Positions 46,001-56,300 of a DNA stretch of 64,000 nucleotides are shown here, piece after piece; the first letter of the stretch is position 1; each line of letters opens with the position of its first letter. The DNA comes from Antedon mediterranea (taxonomy: Eukaryota; Echinodermata; Crinoidea; Comatulida; Antedonidae): positions 6,420,312-6,484,311 of the forward strand of contig NC_092675.1 of the NCBI RefSeq assembly GCF_964355755.1, written 5' to 3'. Both the position numbers and the translations under genes were made by a program. The notes beneath the pieces are model-generated. The model was given only the letters and a program-made list of their open reading frames with translations. It had not been told where the DNA came from and ran no database searches.

Positions 46001-48540
46001 GATACTGAGTGTAAAACCTTAAAAGGAAGCCCATGGGCTTCTTTTTTTTTGGGACTCTTGGGTAGGCTTTTTTATTTTGTAAATTGCTAGTACAATAACA
46101 GGATTTTACAAAAATTTAATGACAAGATCGACGTTTCGGAACCATCATGGAACCATTTTCATGATGGTTCCGAAACGTTGATCTTCTTGTTTTCTGTCAT
46201 TAAATTTTATTGTAAAGTTATATAGTAAGCGTCTATTAATTCGTAATAACAGGATAACTGCCAATTTTACATATTTGCCAAAGAACCAGACGAGAAGAAG
46301 ATACAAGATACAATCAAATCAATTAAATTGGAAAACAATAGTGACATATGAGACTTGATTATTGAGTTAATTAAGAATTGTAATGTAAGGTCATTAATAT
46401 ATTGATGATAAACAGGAGTGGAGTTGTGGCTTGGTGGTTATGATGCTTGGCTACCACTCCAAGGGTCCTGGGTTCAAGTCCCGTCACATGTCAGGATTTT
46501 TTCTAAGAAACAAATTCTCCACTCCCAAAGACTTGTAATAAGACTTTGTTTATGTAGAGCATCTTGTGTATATGTTTGTCTTGTGAACCTCTGAGGGTCC
46601 CTAATGATCAGCAATAGCTGGATGGATCACCCTCATTAAATATGGTTAAAAAAAAAAACAAAGAAAAACAAAAAAAAAAACAGGACAATTGATTCAGTTT
46701 ATCTCAAAAAGAAGCTCATACTATCACGAAAAGAAGCCTAGATTTCGAGATGAGCTTCTTTCTGAGATTACTTTTCCAAACCAAAAAGGGGGCTTCTTTT
46801 TGAGATGGTCTTCTTTTCGAAAAGGGCTTTAGTGCCACTGGCACTGTTGACTGCAACAATAGACGCTTCCGAAAATGTCATTTTAACACTGGACAGTCAA
46901 GGCTCAAGAAATTATATTAATCCACTTTAATTTGTATTCGTCTGTATTGAGTATGAGCCCAACATTCAACATGAGAAATTAAAATTTTAAGAGGTTTCAA
47001 TGTATGTTTTTATACAAGGATTTATCAACTGCTTTTTTTGTTTCAATTGATGCAGTATGTCTTTGATTCGTTGATGTAATCTGCTATAATTTTCAACCGC
47101 CACCATTCAAACTTATTTTTATTTAAATTTTAAATTTTGGCCTCCATCCACACACCACCTTATCCTAATTTTGTTATTTCAGTTATCGAATACTATATTA
47201 TATTATCATGTGATAGTATTTATTTGTATGTGAAAAATCAATTAAAACAAACAAACAAACAAACTGTACCGTGCATACCTTGTCGAAATTCCAAGATGTT
47301 TGATCTCATACTATTGCATTCACTCCTATTGACGGACCATGGACAACAATCCAAACTGATTTGATACTGGGCATTCGCCACTAAATCATTCTTTGTGAAT
47401 GTGTTAATTGACTTTGGAAGAGGGTACTGATCTGTTGAATTAGTATCTAAGTTGCTGATAATAAAATTACATGGATGCTTATCACTCGATTCAAATATCC
47501 ACTGAACTTCAATACTTGTATTATGAACAGCAACGAGGCAAACATCTACTCCATAATCTGTTGGCTCTTTAAAAAGAAAAATTATTTTTATAGTTTAATG
47601 ATTATAGGAATTACACAATATCATTATTAATCAGCAGAGTAATAAAATAATAATATTCATTTTTCATACATTAAATACAGAATGAAAAATATAAATCAAT
47701 TAAACATAAGTTGTAACAAGGAAGAGTATAAGTTATAAAATAATTACAAATAATTATAATTTTAGGCACCTTTTAATTAAAACTACTGTATTTAATGTTT
47801 TTTTTAAAGTTATCCACCGAGAGCGCGTTTCATAAATAGGGTTGCAAAACAGAAGGACACATGCTTAATAATAAATGAACAAAATATGCATTTGGTACAT
47901 AGTTATAACTTAAACATTTGTTTATTTTATTTAAAAAATTAGTTTGGTTAATTTTCATCAAATAATCAATAATATTTTCATCAATATAATTTATAAAGTA
48001 TTTTTGGAAATTTAATAATTTAACTATAAAATAAAATACATTATTCATTTGTACTTTTTAATATGTATTTCAAATATATGTATTTGTTTACTAGGCCCAG
48101 GCCTACTCTAGAAATACACTTTCTTCTGCTGCACCTGTACTGTATATATTAATAAACAAATGTATTAACTATTATTAATTTAATTGAATTGTATTTGTAT
48201 GATTTCAAAAATCCAGTTCTACAATAAAAGTTACAAATCATTTTTTTTAATGATGAATGGAGAGATATAGATTCGCATGCATTGACACTGCACTGAAATT
48301 TGTTACCTATCTAGTCTAGGCTTTCTACCAATTCTAAAGCAACCTAGGCCTAGCCTACAAACAAGCAAGGGCCGAAAGGTATTCACTCAGCAGGGAAAGT
48401 ATTCACGAGCCGCCTTCGTGCTAGCTAGCTTAATTAATGAATAACGCCTGCCTTTTTGGGTTGCACTTACCTTCGGGTCTGCATGCTAAAATGTAATATT
48501 CTATTGCACCTAACATCAGAATAACATGTGATGTATACAT
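43056..48540 (-). CDS. Single-pass type I membrane protein, cytokine-receptor-like ectodomain (6 exons, 324 aa)
   Basis: Minus-strand exons 48540-48471, 47566-47279, 45961-45899, 45305-45057, 44287-44059 and 43131-43056 join in phase into 975 bases. Exon 1 encodes a short signal peptide (MYTSHVILMLGAIEYYILAC). Exon 2 is one beta-sandwich-like module with paired cysteines (VCLVAVHNTSIEVQW, YQISLDCCPW); exons 3-4 form a second (EIVCTNGYTHF, VNCTITHQYY, TLSVYLECRS). Both resemble fibronectin type III or cytokine-receptor modules in length and pattern. Several N-glycosylation sequons are present (NTS, NRS, NCT, NGS, NHT). Exon 5 carries the membrane span (AAIFMATAFLVLVFLLILIG) followed by a basic stop-transfer stretch. 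The tail is only about 45 residues, with an acidic cluster (QADDEDEEGTS) and no kinase, TIR or SEFIR domain. I do not recognise the family; an adhesion-type surface protein is the alternative. Confidence 0.78.
43215..43444. mobile_element. MITE family A copy 9, with an internal insertion
   Basis: TAA on both sides; ends AGCTCCTTCTACACTATCAA and TGTTTGATAGTGTAGACAGAGCT. About 80 extra bases (from TTTGGAATCTGTTTGGGCTT to AATATTATTATT) interrupt the usual centre, making this the longest copy. Intronic in the receptor-like gene. Confidence 0.83.
43725..44020. repeat. AATAAACGCC-type degenerate repeat
   Basis: Motifs such as GAATAAACGCCTCCCTC, AAATAAACGCC, GAATAAATGCC and GAATAAACGCTCCCC occur about nine times in two clusters (43725-43870 and 43997-44030), mixed with inverted GGCA-containing partners. 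Probably a decayed small transposon; it lies in the last intron of the receptor-like gene. Confidence 0.55.
45425..45840. mobile_element. MITE family B copy 3 (decayed)
   Basis: Left end GAGAGGTTTCGCAATGCTAC after TA; right end CGTAAGGTTGCAAAACCTCCC. The flanking TA on the right is lost. Internal TTGTAGTTACGAATATGACT and TTGAGCGAAGCGCAGGTACG match the other two copies; same orientation as copy 2. Intronic in the receptor-like gene. Confidence 0.82.
46107..46214. repeat. Near-perfect 108-bp hairpin
   Basis: The arm TTTCGGAACCATCATG is mirrored by CATGATGGTTCCGAAA around an 11-base loop. Pairing extends outwards through AATTTAATGACAAGATCGAC and the reverse partner, with a few mismatches and one small insertion. 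It would form a long stem-loop in RNA of either strand. Likely a MITE or snap-back element. Confidence 0.75.
46415..46650 (+). mobile_element. tRNA-derived SINE, copy 1
   Basis: Head with RNA polymerase III boxes: A box TGGCTTGGTGG and B box GGTTCAAGTCC about 40 bases apart. The body has AGACTTGTAATAAGACTTTG, TGTAGAGCATCTTGTGTATA and ATGTTTGTCTTGTGAAC, followed by an A-rich tail at about 46645-46680. The same sequence recurs around the LTR element at 50838-54122. Located in an intron of the receptor-like gene, in the opposite orientation. Confidence 0.85.
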
Positions 48541-50327
48541 AATTGAAGGTCTACATTAAAATCAACTGTCAACAATGATTTATCTTTACAAACTAATTAA
48601 AAAGCCATTCCATTGTCTAAAAAAACTTGTTTTTTAATCATTCGGTTCGCCATCTGACGGCGGCTGACCTTACAGGCTTACATTACATATCATTACCCTT
48701 TGACATTTGTGCAACCAACCGTAACAAGAAAGGTCCCTGGGATTTTAGCCAGCCGTTTTTTAGTACAGTACTTTCCATCCACATTTTATTGCTTAATTTT
48801 ACCTTGACCGCCGGCTAGGCTACCTATACGGTTTTATGTCTTTTTGGTAGAGAGTAGGTTTTTGATTTGTGTAATTATTTTAATAACCTATTACGACTAA
48901 GATTCTTTAATTATTTAGCAGCATTATTAAAGGTTATCTGATAGTAGGCCTAGCCTACTCTAGTAGTAGTACTAACCTAGTACTATATATATTATAATAG
49001 CTAGCTAGGCCGCTAGTAGTAGGCCTATTCCTACCTAGCTAGGCTCATGCTAGGTAGTACTACTAGCTTGGAGGTAGACCTAGCCTAGGCGAACCGCCTA
49101 GGCTAGGTAGAATAGAGGGCTGTTGAACCCACAAATGTGAAAACGCCCACAAATGTGAAAACAACCACAAATGTGAAAACGCATCACCCACAAATGTGAA
49201 AACAACCACAAATGTGAAAACGCATCACCCACAAATGTAATAAAACAGCGCCCACAAATGTGAAAACGACCATCACCCACAAATGTAAAAAAAAAATCAA
49301 ATCAAATTTTGTGCTAGACTCAAACAAGTTTGATCAAGTTAATACATTATATCATGTGTATTGAGTTGTTTCAATAATTGTGTGTTCACGATACGTCTGT
49401 TAGGGTCGTCATTAACGCGTTGGAATATTACCATGTTCGATGTTTTTTGCATCGACTTGGAACTATACGTACATAATAGTAAGTCAACCAGTTAACAACT
49501 AAACAACTACAAGCAACAATGATATAACATGGCCTTGATCTGGAAGGAAGTATCGTGCATGCGCGCAGCAAATATCGTCTTGAACTATACGTACATTAAA
49601 CCACCAACGAGTTAACATGCAAATATCGCGCGCACGTGCAGTAAATTGTAATAATCCAACGCGTTAACGACGACCCTAACAGACGTATCGTGAACACACA
49701 ATTATTGAAACAACTCAATACAATGTATATACATTAACATTAACTCGATCAAAATTGTTTGGGTCTAGCACTAAATTTGATTTGGATTCTTTTTTACATT
49801 TGTGGGCGACAAGATCTCTCTTTTTTTTCACATTTGTGGGCGCTGTTTTCACATTTGTGGGTGATGCGTTTTTACAATTGTGGTTGTTTTCACATTTGTG
49901 GGTGATGCGTTTTCACATTTGTGGTTGTTTTCACATTTGTGGGTGATACGTTTTCACATTTGTGGTTGTTTTCACATTTGTGGGCGTTTTCACATTTGTG
50001 GGTTCAACAAGGGCCTAGTCTAGCAAGCTACAGTAGGTAGGAAAGCATAGAGTAGGCAGGAAAAGCCTAGACTAGAGTAGGCTAGTAGGGCCATGATCAT
50101 TCTAATTTCTAGGCTAGGCTTGGCTAAACTTTTAAACTACAGTATTAGACTTAGTCTTTAATATTGTCATTAGATAGCTAACTTGCTCTCATCAAAAAAA
50201 ATCTGGATGTGAATCTTTATTCAAACAATACGAATACAATTTTCTATTTGGTCTTAATTATTAATTTAAAATTTAAGTTAAGTCATTTTATTCAATTACA
50301 GAGTTATACAAGTAATACATTTTCACC
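48541..50327. promoter_or_regulatory. Head-to-head region between the receptor-like gene and PLGRKT
   Basis: 1787 bases separate the two start codons (48540 minus, 50328 plus). About half is the foldback element at 49121-50009. Sequences rich in CTAGGCCTAG lie on both sides of it. No promoter element can be named with confidence. Confidence 0.3.
49121..50009. mobile_element. 889-bp foldback element with tandem repeats inside its inverted arms
   Basis: The ends are TGTTGAACCC and GGGTTCAACA, flanked by the direct repeat AGGGC (49116-49120 and 50010-50014). Each arm of about 300 bases starts with six to eight tandem copies of a CCCACAAATGTGAAAAC-type unit, then continues in unique sequence that is mirrored in the other arm: TAGGGTCGTCATTAACGCGT on the left, ACGCGTTAACGACGACCCTA on the right. 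The centre is only about 200 bases. There is no transposase ORF, so it is non-autonomous. TG..CA ends with a 5-bp duplication resemble DDE integrase-like transposons (Ginger type), but I cannot assign a superfamily. Confidence 0.82.
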
Positions 50328-53300
50328 ATGGGGTCAATGATGGGAAAAGTTATGGAAGAAAATCTGAAAAAGAGTCAAACATTTATGCTGGAAACTCAAA
50401 AGATGCAGGTAACAGTTAACACACCTAATCGTTTTCTTGCCTTTTTGATTGGTTGATTTTGTATCACATGTCATGCATTTTTTTTTCCCATCATAATACA
50501 ATGTTAATGTTAATTTTTTTACTGCTATAGTTATAGAGAAAATTTTAAAGTATGTATCAAAAAAACTTGTACGAAAATTTAAAAATAGACTATAAAAGTA
50601 AACAAATTAAATACTGTATTTTACATAGATGGAAAGACAATTACAAATGCAAAATTTGATGCGGGAACGACAAATGGCGATGCAAATAGCTGGATCACGA
50701 GAAATGTTTAACTGGACGGCGAGTTTTTACAGCATTGCTATGTTAGGAATGGTTGCTGGGTAAAGTTATAGATTGTTGTTGTTGTTTAATGTTAAGAAAA
50801 GGTTAATTAATAATTAAATAACTTAATACAGTAAAAGTGGAGTGGAGTTGTGGCTTGGTGGTTATGATGCTTGGTTACCAATCCAAGGATCCTAGGTTCA
50901 AGTCCTGTCTGTAGTAATATCATATGTGTATGCTGCCCCCAACCATATAACCATAGCAACGCTACTGCGCACTAAGGGCAGTTCTAATACAACGCCATGT
51001 TTGAAAATAATACCAATTAATAGATATATATTAAACATCAAAATAATCAGTAAAACGTGTCTGATAAACATTAAATGGTGGCAGCGGTATATTGTGAAAT
51101 AACAAGGAATAGAACTCCTGTAAGTAATCTTAGTACACTTACAGTTACGTGACATATTTTTGATTTCCGAGCAACAAGCCTCGCCGTAAAAAACACTCGT
51201 GTCCGTCCAACAACAGCAGCGCCGTTTGTAGGCGAATCACCATCACCGTTTTAGCGTGATAATTGCTCTGGTGGCTTAGGCTAGGCCGTACGTAACAATA
51301 ATCAATATGTCATCTAAAATGCCCAAGATGGATTGGGATGCAAGAGACCTGGCAGAGAGTCTCCGTGCGTTTAAAGCACGCATGAATTTATATTTTGAAG
51401 ACCACAATGTAACACTGGATGAGAAAAAAGCAACAAAGATTAAATTTGCTTTTGGTGATGAAGGTATGAAGAGAATTTTATCATCTGGGTTGTCTGATGC
51501 AAACCAAAAGGTACCCAAAGAAATATGGACCTTGTTTGAGCAGCAACTAGATGCGTCTGTCAAGATAAATTTTAGAGTTCATAGGTTAGAGTTTTCAACC
51601 TATAGGCAAAAGACAGATGAGCCCATCAGTGATTATGTTGCGCGTCTACGTGAAAAAGCATCAAAATGTTCTTTTAAAAAGGATGAACTAAATGAGCGAT
51701 TGATCGAAATGGTAGTGTTGTCCACACCATTCGAAGGTTTTCGTAAGGAACTGCTTACAAAACCGGAGAAATATCCTGTTGCGCAAGTTATTGAGCGTGG
51801 TCGTGAATATGAAGCAATCAGTGCATCTAATTGCACAATAAAGAAGATGCAGGATCAACAACAACCACCGACAGTAATTGCTCATGCAATGAAAACGAAG
51901 TATGAACGAAAATGTCGAAATTGCGACCGAAGTCATGAACCACGAAAATGTCCAGCATGGGGAGACACTTGTAGAAATTGTGGAAAAATGAATCATTGGA
52001 AAGTATGCTGTAAATCGCAATCCACATTTAAATCGCAACAATCCACATCTAAAGCTAAAGGTAAATTACATAATCGTTCTCGACACAACAACTTTCAAAA
52101 TCAAAAACGAAAGATGCATGCTGTAGATGAAAATGAACATCATGAGTTAGGCAGCTTAACATTATACGATAGTGTTTTTCTCGACGCTCAAAGACAAAAT
52201 AAAAACAATGAAGTTTTTACAAACTTGCACGTACATCATGACGACATACTTTCTAAGGGACTGATCCACTTAAAAGTCGACAGTGGAGCCAGTGGAAATA
52301 CGTTACCACTGAGAATATTTAAGAAAATGTTTAAAGAACAATCAGTTGACATTAAGCAAGATTACACTGATCTGTATTCATACAGTGGGCATAAAATTAA
52401 GTATCTTGGTTCGATAAATCTAGGACTACAACAAACAGATAGTGAAAAGATTTCTACACATAGGTTCCATGTTGTTGATGTAGATGGTCCAGCATTAATT
52501 GGAAAGAAATCTAGCGAATGCATGGGGCTAATTACATTTGATGAGCACATGACATATGATGCTGTTACTACGACATCCACATTATTTGATCACACGTCAG
52601 TTAAACCAATAAACACAGTCGAAGATTTGAAATGGAATTTTCCTGAATGTTTTGATAAAGTTGGATGTTTTAAAGAGCCAGTAGATCTCCATCTGATACC
52701 AGATGCAGAACCTTACATCGACGCTCCACGACGTTGTTCAATTCACATGAAACCAAAGATTAAAGCTGAGTTGGATAAAATGGAATTTGAAGGTATAATC
52801 CGAAAAGTAACAGGGCACACAGACTGGTGTTCTTCACTCACATATGTAACGAAAAGCGATGGTAGTCTACGTGTTTGCCTCGATCCCCGACGATTAAACG
52901 CAGCTCTGAAAAGATGCCCAAGAAAAATCCCTACTGTGGAAGAATTAAACCCGAACTTTGCTAAGGCTAAATTCTTCACCAAGCTTGATGCGAAGGCAGC
53001 ATATTGGAGCGTGAAACTTGCAGACAAGTCACAACTGCTCACGACTTTCCGAACGCCTTTCGGTCGCTATTGTTTTACGCGACTTCCATATGGCTTAGCG
53101 AGCTCCCAAGATGAATTTCAGGAGAAAATTGGAGAACTTTTAGACAAATGTGAAGGTGCAGTAGGTATAGCAGACGATATTATTGTGTATGGTACATCCG
53201 AACATGAACATGACCGAAACGTGTTAGAATTCATGAAATTGGCAAAGGACTATGGCCTTGCTCTTAACTCTAAAAAATGCCTGGTAAAGACAAACAGAAT

Positions 53301-56300
53301 TAATTTCTTTGGACGCATATACACAGACGAAGGTATCCTACCTGATCCAGAGAAGATAGAGGATATTTATGAAATGCCAGAACCTCGTGACAAGCGAGAA
53401 CTTCAACGCTTTATTGGCATGGTTACATTTATGTCAAACCATATTCCTAACTTGTCTAATAAACTGGCAAGTTTACGTGACCTTCTAAAGGAAGATGTTC
53501 CATTTGATTGGGACAAAAATTACCAAAAGAGTTACAAAGCGGTTAAGCAAGCGGTCGCAGACGGCGTATGTTTAAACTACTACGACCAGACAAAGCCAGT
53601 GACTTTGGAAGTTGACGCTTCAGGCAGAGGTTTAGGTGCTACATTGATGCAGGATAATCGTCCAATCGCATTTGCTAGTAAAACACTAACGCCGACGCAA
53701 TCAAATTACAGTAATATTGAACGTGAATGTCTTGGTGTAGTTCATGGCATCGAGAGATTTCACCACTACCTTTTTGGACAATTGCGGACACCGAAATAAA
53801 TAACTCTTAGCTATTATTAACCATATTATACTGTTATAAAAAACAGGGGGATGTAGTAATATCATGTGTATGCTGCCCCCAACCATATAACCATAGCAAC
53901 GCTACTGCGCACTAAGGGCAGTTCTAATACAACCCCATGTTTGAAAATAATACCAATTAATAGATATATATTAAACATCAAAATAATCAGTAAAACGTGT
54001 CTGACAAACATTAAACTGTCATGTCAGGATTTTTTCTACAGACAAATTACAACTCCACTCCTAAAGACTTGTAATATGACTTTGTTTATGTAGAGCATCT
54101 TGTGTATATGTTTGTCTTGTGAACAGGATTGCCACCTTTAGGAAGGAATGATTTTGCTTATGGTTATCCTTGGCAATTTGCCTCAACAAAACAAAACAAA
54201 ACACCTTTAAAACAAAATGGTGGGACAGCATTTGGCATACATAGTTTGTTACCTTATTATATTATATATATATATCGGTATTTTTAAGTTAAAAAAATTG
54301 TATAGCTCCATGTTCAAAACCATCATAAACGATAAAATAATGTAAAAAAATAAATTCCTTGGATGGCAGCCAGTTAGTTGAATTGATCACTCATGCTATC
54401 CCATATAGATATGTTTTAAATTAAAAAAAATATAAAGAAATAGCATAAGTAATACAGACACAAGAAAAAATGTAGAAGGCAGTATAAGAACCATAGGTGG
54501 ATTGCAATATAAAGACCTAGGCTTAGGGCGCGTTTATACAACACGCTATATAATTACACGCATATTCCACACGCCTACAAAAAGTGTGTTGTATAACTTC
54601 AAAGAGATTCCGTGTAATGAGATTTTAATTGCAAAAAAGGCTACTTGGCTGAATCCTAAAATTTTGTGGATTCCCGGTTGCTGTTGGCATGTTGGAAGTG
54701 TCCTCAGGGTATTGTTTTGACCTCTCGTTAAATAAAATTATGTGCTGTGAAAATGTTGACCAAATCTAGTAGATAATTGTGCTTTTTTGCATATTTTAAC
54801 CGATTTAGCACTAATCTAAGACCTAAAGTCTCAGTTAAGCCTACTGATTAAGCCTACTGCAATGTCAATACCCCTTTTCTACACTAGTATCATAAAATCA
54901 ATGCTCAGCATAGGTATAGCAGTATTTAAAGAAGTTAATTAATGATATCACTAGCTAGCCTAAGTAGTTTAACTCATGCGCTCGCATCACACGGTTAGCG
55001 TAAGCCTAGCCTGCCTGGAGGAGGCTTAGAACCTAAGACCACAGCGCTGAAAGTCTTAGGCGTAGACTTCTTACTGCAAAGACCATTGTTGCTAAGGGTT
55101 TCATCTTGGGCTTAAATCTAAGACTAGGCTTAAGACTTTTATTGCAATCCGCCCCTGGACTATTCCCCCCTGGACTATCCCCTTAATTACCCCAGATAAG
55201 GGAGCAACAATCATCAAGAGTGAATGAGATAAGGTATGAAAGAAATGAGTGCGTTAATTGATGAGATTAAGATAACTTACCTATTGGGCTATTTACAAAT
55301 CTAAAGCCCTGTCTACACTATTATCAAACTTTATGTTACAAAAAAATGTGATATGCATATATTATAGCAGTGATATATGGGCACATCACATTTTTTTGAC
55401 ACATAAAGTTTGATAATGTAGACAGAGCTTAATCATGGTACAACCATATTAGGCATGTTTTGGCTGATTCATGATTATTTTTTATTTTTTTCTGTTTATG
55501 TAGTTTTTTAAAATCAAAGAGGCCAGGTGTTCTAGTACCAGCTCTTCCTCTGACATTTGTGGTAGGCTATCAGTATGACTGGGCTTGGGGCAGCAAAGTT
55601 CACCGTATACGAGGTAAGAGCTTATCAAACGATATTTAATAGTACAGAAGGTACTTTGAGAGTAGCTAATCTAGGTTAATCGTTTCGTGAATGTAACCAA
55701 CTTTTTTACTTAGTTTTGGAAATACAATTTTAAGAACTGTGCATTTTTAGAATGATAGTATTTTCAGTAAATTTCCACCATACACATTATGGATTTGCCT
55801 TCTATTTATACAGTAATCCTTTGATCTATGTGGCCTTGATTCTTTTCTCAAACCAGGATACTGATGTGTATGTATGTGTTTCTATTAGTAGAAACTATTT
55901 ATCAGTATTAGCTCAGGAGGATTTGGAAGGAAAGGCTATTCTTGCTCCACCCACATAGTGGTAAACGTCTAGTTGTCCTAAAGCACATTCTAAACAACAA
56001 CAAAAAAAACCAGAAAACAGCATAACTTCATTTTTAATTAGCATTTTATTTCAGTTCATTCAATTTTACAAACAGACAAAAATGTAAAAAAAATAAGGCC
56101 TACAAGAAAACAATATTAACTGAATAAACTGAGTATAACCCAAGAAAGTTGAATGAAACAACTTTCCATCGGGGTTCCCCAAATATAACTTACTAATTTA
56201 AACTTTAAAAACATCATTACAACATCATATTACTTACCTTAGAATCTAAGACCAGAGGCACACACTGCTAACATGAAATTAAACAACTTTTTGATATCTA

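Larger units (their letters stand above)
50910..54015 (+). mobile_element. Ty3/Gypsy-type LTR retrotransposon, 3.1 kb, integrase missing
   Basis: Two LTRs of 166 and 164 bases flank one gag-pol ORF, and a 5-bp target duplication CTGTC sits on both sides (50905-50909, 54016-54020). The LTRs differ by two substitutions and a 2-base indel. The sequence after the left LTR begins TGGTGGCAGCGG (probable primer-binding site) and that before the right LTR is the purine-rich AAAAAACAGGGGGA. The integrase is absent (see the ORF entry). Confidence 0.93.
50838..54122 (+). mobile_element. tRNA-derived SINE, copy 2, split by an LTR retrotransposon
   Basis: The head (50838-50909) carries the same A box (TGGCTTGGTGG) and B box (GGTTCAAGTCC) as copy 1. 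The body resumes at 54021 with ATGTCAGGATTTTTTCTACA and runs to TTTGTCTTGTGAAC near 54122. The LTR element entered just after the B box. Confidence 0.85.

Noticed and set aside
46427-46500. Functional tRNA gene
   Set aside because: A and B boxes are good, but the anticodon loop has eight bases and the sequence continues into a body shared with another copy, so it is a SINE head.
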